A stretch of DNA of 36,212 nt, taken from the NCBI GenBank assembly GCA_018374635.1, contig JAHAEW010000029.1, forward strand, positions 1-36,212, given 5' to 3'. The position numbers were made by a program, and so were the translations under genes. This document shows positions 1 through 7,203 of the stretch, in pieces. The notes beneath the pieces were generated by a model. The model did no database searches, was not told the origin of the DNA, and saw nothing but the letters and a program-made list of their open reading frames with translations. Source of the DNA: Clostridiales bacterium (GTDB lineage: Bacteria; Bacillota; Clostridia; Oscillospirales; Oscillospiraceae). Numbering within the stretch: the first letter of the stretch is position 1; each line of letters begins with the position of its first letter.

Positions 1-20
1 AAAACACGATTTGACCCTCT

Positions 21-43
21 TCCGCCGTCTGCGGGACGGCGGA
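21..43. repeat. Short inverted repeat near left edge
   Basis: TCCGCCGTC (21-29) and GACGGCGGA (35-43) form a perfect 9-bp stem with a 5-base loop. No T-run follows on either strand, so it is not a clear terminator. The gene it belongs to may lie outside the window. Confidence 0.4.
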
Positions 44-97
44 ACTCTGCGAGGCTCTTGCAGCATAAATCGAAGAAATATACTTTATTGACAGTCT

Positions 98-132
98 GAG
101 GCGGGCAGCAACATTTTGTTGCTGCCCGCCTC
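98..132. terminator. Strong hairpin, possible bidirectional terminator
   Basis: GAGGCGGGCAGCAAC (98-112) and GTTGCTGCCCGCCTC (118-132) form a perfect 15-bp stem with loop ATTTT. Neither flank has a good T-tract, so termination is plausible but not proven. It lies about 260 bases beyond the stop of the leftward PAS gene and could end that operon or a gene left of the window. Bases 133-389 between it and the PAS stop hold no gene I can support. Confidence 0.45.
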
Positions 133-389
133 TTATCGCCGTTCTTTGCGGTATTTATTGAATTGATTGAAGTCTCCACGTTATAAACGGACGCCCGGCG
201 CCGATACCGCTTGAGAGAGATCGCTGCCAATCCAAGTCATAGCTTTCCCCCTGGCCATAAGCGCAGACGTCGCGCGTCCCCTGCGCGAAGACCTCACGCA
301 AGCAGCCCCTTCTGCCGCCTGTGCTGTTGCGGACGCAGCCAATGCAGACACCGTATCCTTCCCTTGTTCAAATCCGGAAAGCGCCGATA

Positions 390-1295
390 CTAATTCGGAC
401 ATTTATGATTTTGGGCACAAATCGCACACTGACGCCGACTTTTGCAGCATAGATGTTCTTCCATGAACTTTTGATGCGAGATATCAATAACCATACCTGT
501 CAGAAACATGTTCCCCTGCTCCTCAGATAAGGTCCCATTCATCAGCAACCATACGATCTCACCATCAGGACGGACAATGCGGTATTCTAAGCTGACTGTC
601 TGCTCCCTCTGTTCTACAGCTTTATGCAGCCGCCGCTCGATCCAGGAAATATCCGCCGGATGGACCAAATGAACCGCCTTGTTATTCAATTTGTTGCGCA
701 AATCATCCCGCGTAAAGCCATGCAGAGCATAATAGTGATCATTCGCATAAACCAGAGTGAACCCCTGGTCCATTCTTGCGCGGAAAATTCCCCCCATAGA
801 ACAATGAACGATGGATTCCAATTCAGCCTGCGCTTCTATTTGTCCAGTAATATCAAAGCATAGGCTGACCAGCACCGACTCTCCATTTGGCAATACCGTC
901 TGTATTCCCGCCTCTTTCACCCAGATATATCCTTTGTCTCTGCATAGCATTCTATATATTGTTGTATAACTGTTTCCACTACGTAGCGCCCGCATAATTT
1001 CAGCCCGTACGCTCTCCCGATCCTCCGCTCGAATGCAGTTGATCATGTCGCCCTTAGTAACCGTAATGAAATCCATCTGGTTGGGGTAGTTCAAAAAGGA
1101 CAGCATCCGGTCGTCTATGTAATAGAGGGGGAATTCCGGAGTATTATAAGTAATCATAATACCGCCGAACACACATTCGCTCAGTAAGGTCAACATTGCT
1201 TTTTCTATACAATGCCCAAGTCCCCCATTGACGCCAGGATTATGATCGGAAAGATACAAAGAGAGCGGCACTTTTAAATCACTTTTCATTCTCAT
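390..1295 (-). CDS. PAS-PAS sensory protein without an output domain
   Basis: A 301-residue cytoplasmic protein with no membrane segment. Two PAS/PAC modules are visible. The first, about residues 40-165, ends in the PAC-like stretch SVLVSLCFDITGQ; the second, about 166-280, ends in MFLTGMVIDISHQ. PAS domains bind small ligands or cofactors and usually feed a kinase, GGDEF or HTH domain, but here the protein stops just after the second PAS. Its tail is cysteine-rich (C283, C284, C290, C293, C299, with one CxxC), which could bind metal or react to redox state. The start ATG follows GAGGGGG. The gene lies 35 bases after a Spo0A-type DNA-binding protein on the same strand, so the pair may act as separate sensor and output. 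The ligand is unknown. Confidence 0.8.
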   Translation of the reverse strand: MRMKSDLKVPLSLYLSDHNPGVNGGLGHCIEKAMLTLLSECVFGGIMITYNTPEFPLYYIDDRMLSFLNYPNQMDFITVTKGDMINCIRAEDRESVRAEIMRALRSGNSYTTIYRMLCRDKGYIWVKEAGIQTVLPNGESVLVSLCFDITGQIEAQAELESIVHCSMGGIFRARMDQGFTLVYANDHYYALHGFTRDDLRNKLNNKAVHLVHPADISWIERRLHKAVEQREQTVSLEYRIVRPDGEIVWLLMNGTLSEEQGNMFLTGMVIDISHQKFMEEHLCCKSRRQCAICAQNHKCPN

Positions 1296-1330
1296 ACACC
1301 CCCTCTGTTTCGATATTGCGTAAAACGATC

Positions 1331-1801
1331 TTACATTGCCACTTCCGGAGATCTGACATCGGAAGCGGCCTGTCGGATTTTGGAAGTCAAGGCATTCATC
1401 TCAGCAAGGATCTCGCCGTATATTTGTGCGCGATATGCTGATTCTGATATGGTATCATATGAGTTTTCTTCCGTTTGAAGCGTTCCCTGTTTCCACCGCA
1501 GGAACAAGACTCTCAGTTCGTTGGAATTTCGAGTATTGACAGGGTCCAGATAATGCCCCACTGACTCCAGGTTGCCTCGTGTCAGAGCGCCCTCAAAAGC
1601 ATAGCGTATCGCGCGCTCTACTTGCGCAGAATTCGCTCCATTCTGCTGCGCTATCTTTGCATACAATGCGCAAATCTTTCCTGAAAAATAATAGGAATCT
1701 TTATCCATGAGTTCTAAAGCATCGTGAATGTATATAAACCCTTTTGTACTGGCCGGAATTCCTGCACGCAACAGGATATCCACGATTTCATTATGCATCA
1801 T
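1331..1801 (-). CDS. Stand-alone Spo0A C-terminal-like DNA-binding protein
   Basis: A 156-residue protein resembling the DNA-binding effector domain of the sporulation regulator Spo0A. GIPASTKGFIYIHDALELM (14-32) matches the start of that domain, and SAQVERAIRYAFEGALTRGN (58-77) matches its recognition-helix region. The N-terminal phospho-acceptor receiver domain of Spo0A (about 267 residues in full) is absent, and the C-terminal 70 residues differ from Spo0A. It therefore cannot be switched by the usual phosphorelay and is not the organism's spo0A. AAAGGAT lies about 13 bases before the ATG. It is first in a two-gene leftward unit with the PAS protein and divergent from the XRE regulator. 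Targets are unknown; it could compete for 0A-box-like sites. Confidence 0.82.
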   Translation of the reverse strand: MMHNEIVDILLRAGIPASTKGFIYIHDALELMDKDSYYFSGKICALYAKIAQQNGANSAQVERAIRYAFEGALTRGNLESVGHYLDPVNTRNSNELRVLFLRWKQGTLQTEENSYDTISESAYRAQIYGEILAEMNALTSKIRQAASDVRSPEVAM

Positions 1802-1864
1802 AATCTAAAAATATCCTTTCAGTGATAAATTGCGCTCCCACGGCAGACCTTGCGTATTTCTGGG

Positions 1865-1907
1865 TTGACAGGAGCTGTCTTTTGTTTTAGTATTATTAAG
1901 ATACTAA
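1865..1907 (+). promoter_or_regulatory. Promoter overlapping a TTAGTAT inverted repeat
   Basis: TTGACA (1865-1870), a 17-base spacer and TAGTAT (1888-1893) form a rightward sigma-A-type promoter about 190 bases before the XRE gene. The -10 lies inside a perfect inverted repeat, TTAGTAT (1887-1893) and ATACTAA (1901-1907), separated by 7 bases. Read leftward, the right arm supplies another TAGTAT about 100 bases before the Spo0A-like gene. A protein bound here could control both directions; the XRE regulator is the natural candidate by inference. Confidence 0.55.
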
Positions 1908-2008
1908 TGTCCACCATCTGTCAGTGGTATGTATTTCCATACTTTACACACAGCGATTTTAGCTTACAGCAAAGATCTTTGAAAGTCAACCGCTTTTTAC
2001 AAATTTCT

Positions 2009-2017
2009 TGTTAGTAT
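2009..2017 (+). promoter_or_regulatory. Second TTAGTAT site / extended -10 element
   Basis: TTAGTAT recurs at 2011-2017. Preceded by TG, it forms the extended -10 element TGTTAGTAT, about 70 bases before the XRE start. No good -35 is visible. It may be a proximal promoter, a third half-site for the same regulator, or both. Confidence 0.35.
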
Positions 2018-2085
2018 TTTTTTATGAGCAAGATATTTGTAAGGCAGCAAATGAGGATTATAGTGTCTAACAAGGAGGACCTCAT

Positions 2086-2823
2086 ATGGGTCTTGGAGAT
2101 AGGTTGCGGCAGAGAAGACAGGAAATGGGCCTCACCCGGCCTCAGTTGGCAGCTAAAATTTGTGTGACTCCGTCAGCGATCGCCAACTATGAAAACGGTA
2201 TCAGCACCCCGAAACCTGACATCTTAATTTCCCTGATCAATGTATTGGAGGTCGATGCCAACTATATTTACTCCGATTACCTTAGCAACAACCGGGTGAG
2301 CAAAATTTATGACCAGACGCTGACCGCTGAAGAGATCGACTCCATCAAAAAATATAGAGAGCTTTCCGAAGATGGAAAGAGGCTTGTGCGGCTGATTGTC
2401 AATGAGGAATATACCAGAACAGTCGCCAAGAATCTGCTCACCATTCCCTGCTATCTGCCAGGTGTCCGCAAACTCCACAGCGGCTTTCTTATGCAGGAAA
2501 ATTTGGGACGCGCACGCGTTATGCAAAAGGATCTTCCGGACGGGACCGACTTCTGCTTTCAGATTCAAGTGGACCACTATCTGCCTGTTTTCCGGAAATT
2601 CGATCTTCTGGCGCTTCAGAAAAGGCAGGCGCGGCACAATGAGATGGGGCTATTTTTTCTTAATGGTGTTTACTATATTCGTACACTTTCTCAAGAAAAG
2701 GAAGCATGTCATCTTCGCGCCCTTAATGTAATTGAAAAGGATATTTTAGTTCAAAAAACGGATGACTTTCGCTATATTGGCACAATTCTCGGACAAGTAA
2801 ATGGAATCTTGGAGACCGTCTGA
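2086..2823 (+). CDS. XRE-family regulator with degenerate S24/LexA-like domain
   Basis: A 245-residue transcriptional regulator. The N-terminal helix-turn-helix spans about residues 6-60, with LTRPQLAAKICVTPSAIANY (16-35) as its core. Residues 117-245 resemble the S24 peptidase fold of LexA and phage CI repressors, including FRKFDLLAL and FFLNGVYYIRTL. The catalytic positions do not match. Where LexA-type proteins have GDSM, this one has VDHY (162-165, His in place of the nucleophilic Ser), and the Lys position near 198-199 reads Ile-Arg. Self-cleavage is therefore unlikely, and the domain may serve for dimerisation or ligand sensing. AAGGAGG sits 7 bases before the ATG. It is divergent from the Spo0A-like/PAS pair and probably autoregulated at the TTAGTAT sites. 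There are no phage genes nearby. Confidence 0.85.
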   Translation: MGLGDRLRQRRQEMGLTRPQLAAKICVTPSAIANYENGISTPKPDILISLINVLEVDANYIYSDYLSNNRVSKIYDQTLTAEEIDSIKKYRELSEDGKRLVRLIVNEEYTRTVAKNLLTIPCYLPGVRKLHSGFLMQENLGRARVMQKDLPDGTDFCFQIQVDHYLPVFRKFDLLALQKRQARHNEMGLFFLNGVYYIRTLSQEKEACHLRALNVIEKDILVQKTDDFRYIGTILGQVNGILETV

Positions 2824-2992
2824 AAGGCATTCGCCGCACAGGCCGCGGGATTACGTTACGGTATCGGACATGCTTATTTTATCCTTAAAAGGCAAGGATC
2901 TGCAAATAGTTATAAGCGGTATAAAATAAGTGGATCAACAAAATAGAAAATAGGTCATTTTTTAATGTGCATTTTAATTTAGTCGCTGGTTG

Positions 2993-3033
2993 CGCTGACG
3001 GAAAAAGTCAGGCTGTCAGCGGCTTTTTGTTTC
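2993..3033 (+). terminator. Rho-independent terminator after the XRE gene
   Basis: CGCTGAC (2993-2999) pairs with GTCAGCG (3015-3021), followed by GCTTTTTGTTTC. A second GTCAG (3007-3011) can also pair with CTGAC, giving a competing smaller hairpin. It lies about 170 bases after the XRE stop. The rest of 2824-3250 holds no recognisable gene. Confidence 0.6.
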
Positions 3034-3251
3034 TTTAAAAAGGGGTTCTTTCCCAATTTGGGGAGGCTTTCCGGAAACGGCCCTGACCGATTTCAAACCA
3101 GGGCTACGCCATTTCTCCATCTTTTCGTTAGGGGGATGCGGGACAGACGGTTCCGGAAAGCAGCGTGAAAAAACGGCTCAGAAAATGGATGGGAAATCCT
3201 GCATCCCACTGCCCGCGGAAGCCATCCGTAATGATACCATTTTCATAAATA

Positions 3252-3289
3252 CCGCCCACTCCCCTGCATTGTTGTACGGGAATGGGCGG
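3252..3289 (-). terminator. Probable terminator of the pgs-type operon
   Basis: CCGCCCA (3252-3258) pairs with TGGGCGG (3283-3289), and inner TCCC/GGGA extends the stem. Read leftward, the hairpin is followed by TATTTATG, a weak U-rich tail. It lies about 60 bases beyond the stop of the last gene of the operon. Confidence 0.5.
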
Positions 3290-3349
3290 TTGGTAGATTA
3301 TGGGGTGACCTGGGCTGACCCGGTCAAGAGCGCTGCGGCCTGCGGAGAC

Positions 3350-4501
3350 TTACTCCTGTGCTTTCCGCAGCACAGCTGCGGCATCCTCCACTGCCCTCTG
3401 ATTCATCTGGTCCAGATACTGCTGATAAAAATCACCCACCATCATATTTGTAAGGTCCCCCCGGCGCTCTACTTCCATCTCATCCTGGTAGTCATTTACC
3501 AGCTCCATCACATAACTCTGGAGCAGGGCGTCTTTCTGGTCCGGATAGGCGGCAAGCCCCTGCTCCAAGTCCTTTCCCAGCAGGATGTATACCGCATGCT
3601 CGGATTCCACCAAGCCACTTACCTCTCCCGGAGACAGGGTGCGAACGGTATTTTCAAAGACCTCCGGCATGACGTCGGGGGCATAGAAATACCCATGCTG
3701 TCCCTCGCTCTGGGGCCGCTCTTGGCTGTACTCTTCGACCAGTTTGGAAAAAAGAGCCTCTTTGTCCTCTGCCTCATTCAGCTGGGTCAGAAGGTTCTGG
3801 GCTGTGCCGCGTACCTCGGCCCGCTCTTCCTCCGTCATATCCCCGGTCAAGGAGAGGGCGATATAGTCTGTATAGTAGAAATGCTGTCCATAATCCTCCC
3901 GCGGAAGATAAAGGGCACTGTCCGCCTGAGCCGCCAGATCGATCAAGCCGTCCAACAGGCTGGTGGCCGCCATGACCCGCCGGAGATTGCCAAGGCTCAA
4001 GCCCGTCTCCTGGAGATAGTCCTCAAAAGCCTCTGGCCCGCCCAAAGAGTCCTCCATACTCCGGCGTTCCTCCTCAATGGCGGCCTCGTCCTCCTCAGTA
4101 AGCTCCACACCGTACTTTTCTGCCAGATTTTCGATGGCTGCATAGAAATAGACGGTGTCTTCCACCATATTCTGTGCATATTCGTTGAGGGTCAGATCCG
4201 AGTCGGGAAAGCCGGCGTTCCAATCGATGGTCCCGTCATCCCGGAAGAGCTCTTCATACATCCCATAGTAGTCATGGTACATGTTCAGCTGATACTCCAC
4301 CGCGCTGCAGTTAAAGGCCGTCCAGTAGCAGTACAGCTCCGCCGGGATCTCATTTCCGTCCAATACCAGCACGGTCTCCGCCGGAGCCACCCCGGTGATC
4401 TCGTAGTAAACCCCGGTCGGTGCTTCGGCCGCCGGAGTCCCGCCACAGGCAGTGAGCAGCATACAGGCCGCCAGGATCGGCGCAAGGCACATTCTTTTCA
4501 T
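3350..4501 (-). CDS. PpiC/SurA-type parvulin foldase lipoprotein
   Basis: A 383-residue lipoprotein with a signal peptide ending in the lipobox LTAC (Cys19), so it should sit on the outer face of the membrane. Residues 40-190 form a SurA-like helical chaperone region. Residues about 210-310 are a parvulin-type peptidyl-prolyl isomerase domain, recognised by the GYFYAPDVMPEVFENTVR and LSPGEVSGLVESEHAVYILL stretches. Relatives such as PrsA help secreted proteins fold. The ATG at 4501 was chosen over upstream in-frame starts because it opens the lipoprotein signal and follows ACAAGGAGTT. It is the last gene of the pgs-type operon, 17 bases after pgsW, and probably folds exported products of that operon. 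The annotation is secure; the client is inferred. Confidence 0.85.
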   Translation of the reverse strand: MKRMCLAPILAACMLLTACGGTPAAEAPTGVYYEITGVAPAETVLVLDGNEIPAELYCYWTAFNCSAVEYQLNMYHDYYGMYEELFRDDGTIDWNAGFPDSDLTLNEYAQNMVEDTVYFYAAIENLAEKYGVELTEEDEAAIEEERRSMEDSLGGPEAFEDYLQETGLSLGNLRRVMAATSLLDGLIDLAAQADSALYLPREDYGQHFYYTDYIALSLTGDMTEEERAEVRGTAQNLLTQLNEAEDKEALFSKLVEEYSQERPQSEGQHGYFYAPDVMPEVFENTVRTLSPGEVSGLVESEHAVYILLGKDLEQGLAAYPDQKDALLQSYVMELVNDYQDEMEVERRGDLTNMMVGDFYQQYLDQMNQRAVEDAAAVLRKAQE

Positions 4502-4518
4502 ACTCAAAACTCCTTGTG

Positions 4519-5592
4519 TTACCGGATGGTGTGCTTCCGCGAATAACGGAAGGCGTCCCGCCCCAGGAAGAAGACCCCGGCGGTCAGGATCAGACCGGCC
4601 CAAGCCAGCCAAGTGCGGTAGGCGTATTGGTAGTAGACTTCCCCCTCCCCCGGCTCCGGCAGGGGCGACGGGTCTATGGGAAGCCCATAGGCGGCAGCCA
4701 GGCTTTTGATATTCAACAGATGGATGACTGGCACCCCCTGGGACAGGAAGAGCTGCACCAGGCCAGTGGAGTGGTCATTCTCCGACAGGGAAGTAAGGAT
4801 CCCGCCGTCGCTGTATACAATTACCTTGCTGTTTCCAAAAGAAACGTCGTTGCCGCCCACATTGATGAAGCAGCGGATATCGCCGTAGTTCTGATAGAGG
4901 TCATACCGCCGTTGGATGTTCTCCAGCAGGTCGTCCTCATAATAAAATGTGTAGCCGTACCCCATCAGGCGGATCTTGATGGATGCTGCGGCTGCCGGGT
5001 CCATATCTTCACCCACGTCTTTCATGCCGCCAATGGAGAAATAGTCGCTCTTATGATGGAGCAGCCCTTTCTCCCACAGATGATGCTCCATATCCAGATA
5101 GGTCAGCTCCGGGTCATTGGCCCCATGGGTAGAAGAGCCGAAGGAGGTCATCAGCAAAGGGTCCAATCCCAACACTTCCACCGCACACATCACTGCGATA
5201 TTCAACGCCGGAAAAGAGCCGGAGCAGTTGACTGCCACCTTGTCCCCCGGCTTGAGCCCCAGCTCATGGAACATATCCACCACCATTGCCGCCATATTGG
5301 GATTGGTGGAGGTCCGTTTGGCCTCCAAGTTGCCCAGCGTGGTGGTAATGACAGAATAATCCTGACCAATCACTCCGGTGTTGTTGATGTCGTTGACCGT
5401 GCGAATGGGGATGCCGCGCTCCTCTTTCAAACGCCAGACCTCTTCCAGGCAGGCCTGGGTCATTTGGGCCGCTGCCAATTTCTCAGCATAGTCGCTGGCG
5501 GGGCAGATGGCGCGGGTCATATACAATCCGGTCCAGCTCAAAACCAATAGCACCAGCGCGATAGCTAATACAGTTGTCGGATTCTTTCTCAT
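4519..5592 (-). CDS. pgsW: Poly-gamma-glutamate system protein PgsW
   Basis: A 357-residue membrane-anchored protein. One hydrophobic segment lies at about residues 6-26 and another close to the C-terminus (WLAWAGLILTAGVFFLG), leaving a large domain that is probably extracellular. The body has motifs I associate with the family annotated 'poly-gamma-glutamate system protein' (PgsW): KPGDKVAVNCSGSFPALNIA, LLMTSFGSSTHGA and FINVGGNDVSFG. Its biochemical role is not established; it accompanies PgsB and PgsC in systems without PgsA. The ATG at 5592 lies 8 bases after the pgsC stop, behind CTGAGGA; a longer upstream start would overlap pgsC and add a non-hydrophobic leader. Identification rests on motif memory and context. 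Confidence 0.75.
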   Translation of the reverse strand: MRKNPTTVLAIALVLLVLSWTGLYMTRAICPASDYAEKLAAAQMTQACLEEVWRLKEERGIPIRTVNDINNTGVIGQDYSVITTTLGNLEAKRTSTNPNMAAMVVDMFHELGLKPGDKVAVNCSGSFPALNIAVMCAVEVLGLDPLLMTSFGSSTHGANDPELTYLDMEHHLWEKGLLHHKSDYFSIGGMKDVGEDMDPAAAASIKIRLMGYGYTFYYEDDLLENIQRRYDLYQNYGDIRCFINVGGNDVSFGNSKVIVYSDGGILTSLSENDHSTGLVQLFLSQGVPVIHLLNIKSLAAAYGLPIDPSPLPEPGEGEVYYQYAYRTWLAWAGLILTAGVFFLGRDAFRYSRKHTIR

Positions 5593-5600
5593 AACATTCC

Positions 5601-6029
5601 TCAGCTCAGTGCGATCTGGAATAGTTTGATCAGGAACACCACCACGCCAAGGGCGCACAAGGTCTTGATGCAGCCCTGCTTCTCCATCTGGCTGCCCAGA
5701 ATGCCGGGCACCAGATAGCCAATGGTCATGGACAGGTTGTAAAAGAGATAGGAGCCACCGAAGTAAAGATAGGTAAACAGGGCCTTTTCTACGAGTCCCA
5801 CAACGATGTACAGCGCAAATTTCCGCCTGCCGTACAGGATGGTCACATTCCCCAACAGCTTTACGCTCCCCACCGCCGCCAGCGCAGAGATCAGGGTAGC
5901 CGCGATTTTTACTGGTTCCTCCAGATAGAGCGCGAAGTAGAAGGGAACCACTATTCCGCCGGGCACCAGACCGACAGCCTCCGTGAAAATCAGTGTTACC
6001 ATCAATGAGAGAAGCGCCAGCTCATTCAT
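5601..6029 (-). CDS. pgsC: Poly-gamma-glutamate synthase membrane subunit PgsC
   Basis: A 142-residue integral membrane protein, close to the usual length of about 149. It opens with the family-typical TEAVGLVPGGIVVPFY (16-31) and contains about four or five hydrophobic segments. In Bacillus, PgsC (CapC) works with the ligase PgsB in gamma-linked glutamate polymer synthesis at the membrane. It overlaps the end of pgsB by 8 bases, which implies translational coupling, and is followed at once by pgsW. Confidence 0.88.
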   Translation of the reverse strand: MNELALLSLMVTLIFTEAVGLVPGGIVVPFYFALYLEEPVKIAATLISALAAVGSVKLLGNVTILYGRRKFALYIVVGLVEKALFTYLYFGGSYLFYNLSMTIGYLVPGILGSQMEKQGCIKTLCALGVVVFLIKLFQIALS

Positions 6030-7113
6030 CTATCCCACCTCTTTCCAGAAAGGCCACCAGCTCATAGGCTTGACCCTTGATATTACCGATGCCCGCAATG
6101 TTTTTGCTATCCGCCCGGGACAGAGCCTCCCTCCAACCGGAGGCCAGTTCCACCCGCTTCACTCCCGCCCGGCGCAGGAGCCGCCAGGCCAGCCGCCGTC
6201 CCTGCCCAAGCACGATAACCTTGTGGCAGGAGACCTGCGGAAAAAAGCAGCGCAGGAAGAGGAGCAGCCGGTCCGGCCGGTCCGGCCGATGATTATAGAT
6301 CAGGGTCAGCTCCTCCTCCGGCGGGAAGTGCTCCCGCAGCAAAAGCAGCGAGGACTCAGGGTCGTTGGCCGAGAAAAGATCTAGAAACCGCCGCTCTCCC
6401 ATGGGATAGCATTTGCAGGCGCCGAAATCCGCATGGTAAAAGTCAGCCGATGCCGGGAAGCGGTCAGGCGTGATTCCAAGCCGTTCTCCGATGGCGCGTG
6501 CAATCGCCCGGTTTTCAGAGCCAGGGCTGCCGTCGCCTGGGCAGAGGACTATCTCGGTCCCTGTTTCCCGGCAGCGGGTCTGAAAGAGAGGAAAAAATGT
6601 TTGATCGCCGGTAAAAAGCACTCCTCCGGTGGGAATAACTGCACTGAGTCCCTCCGCGATCTCCTCCAGGCTCTCCCCCATTTCAAAGATATGGTCGTAG
6701 CGCACATTCGTGATAACATTCCAATCGCCCTGCACCATCTGCTCCTGAGCCACCCGCTGCAGCTCAGGCGAGACCGCCATGCACTCCAGAACGAGAATCT
6801 CCGCGCCCTCTCTCCAGGCCCTGCGGATGATAGAGAGCTGTTCGCCGATGTGCGGGGGACCCCGCCGGCGGATCGGGTGCTCCACACCGGCGGTGTCGAT
6901 GTATATCGGGTCAGTCCCCGTGGTTTTCGTAAAGACACGGAAGCCAGCCTGTCGCAGACAGGCGTCGATGAGCCGGCAAGTGGTTGTTTTGCCCCGGATG
7001 CCGTTGACATGGATCACATGCCGGAAGGAGCGCCTGGCCCGTCGATTGATATAAGCCTCACCAAGCAGCCAGACCAGATATCCGGCCAGCAGGATCAGGG
7101 AACAAATAAGCAT
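6022..7113 (-). CDS. pgsB: Poly-gamma-glutamate synthase ATPase subunit PgsB
   Basis: A 363-residue member of the Mur-ligase-like amide ligase family (PgsB/CapB; the Bacillus protein is about 393). An N-terminal hydrophobic segment (1-19) is followed by the ATP-binding loop GIRGKTTT (38-45). Family stretches TGTDPIYID, LECMAVSPELQ and NVRYDHIFEMG follow. It would use ATP to form gamma-glutamyl amide bonds on the cytoplasmic side, partnered by PgsC. GAAAGGA precedes the ATG by about 5 bases. It comes after an M14 hydrolase gene and an intercistronic hairpin. The exact substrate (D/L glutamate or another gamma-linked acid) cannot be read from the sequence. Confidence 0.88.
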   Translation of the reverse strand: MLICSLILLAGYLVWLLGEAYINRRARRSFRHVIHVNGIRGKTTTCRLIDACLRQAGFRVFTKTTGTDPIYIDTAGVEHPIRRRGPPHIGEQLSIIRRAWREGAEILVLECMAVSPELQRVAQEQMVQGDWNVITNVRYDHIFEMGESLEEIAEGLSAVIPTGGVLFTGDQTFFPLFQTRCRETGTEIVLCPGDGSPGSENRAIARAIGERLGITPDRFPASADFYHADFGACKCYPMGERRFLDLFSANDPESSLLLLREHFPPEEELTLIYNHRPDRPDRLLLFLRCFFPQVSCHKVIVLGQGRRLAWRLLRRAGVKRVELASGWREALSRADSKNIAGIGNIKGQAYELVAFLERGGIDE

Positions 7114-7137
7114 AGCGCTCCTTTCTCTCCTATGCTC

Positions 7138-7175
7138 CCGAAAAGCCCTCCGCCACCAGACGAAGGGCTTTTCGG
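7138..7175 (-). repeat. Intercistronic hairpin before pgsB
   Basis: CCGAAAAGCCCT (7138-7149) and AGGGCTTTTCGG (7164-7175) form a perfect 12-bp stem in the 90-base gap between the M14 gene and pgsB. Read leftward there is no T-run after it, so it looks like an mRNA processing or stability element, or a weak attenuator, rather than a full terminator. Confidence 0.55.
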
Positions 7176-7203
7176 TGCTGCTTCACATCAAAAAACAGGA
7201 AAG

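Noticed and set aside
181..402. Leftward 73-codon frame overlapping the PAS gene end
   Set aside because: No ribosome binding site, an Ala/Ser-rich low-pattern product and no family likeness. It could be a decayed remnant but not a supportable gene.
1331..1801. The organism's spo0A gene
   Set aside because: The receiver domain is absent and the C-terminal half diverges; it is a separate family member.
2086..2823. Prophage repressor
   Set aside because: The XRE/S24-like protein has no phage genes, integrase or attachment sites around it, and its S24 catalytic residues are lost.
3185..4546. Long rightward frame opposite the parvulin lipoprotein gene
   Set aside because: Antisense shadow; the leftward gene has a lipobox, a parvulin domain and a ribosome binding site.
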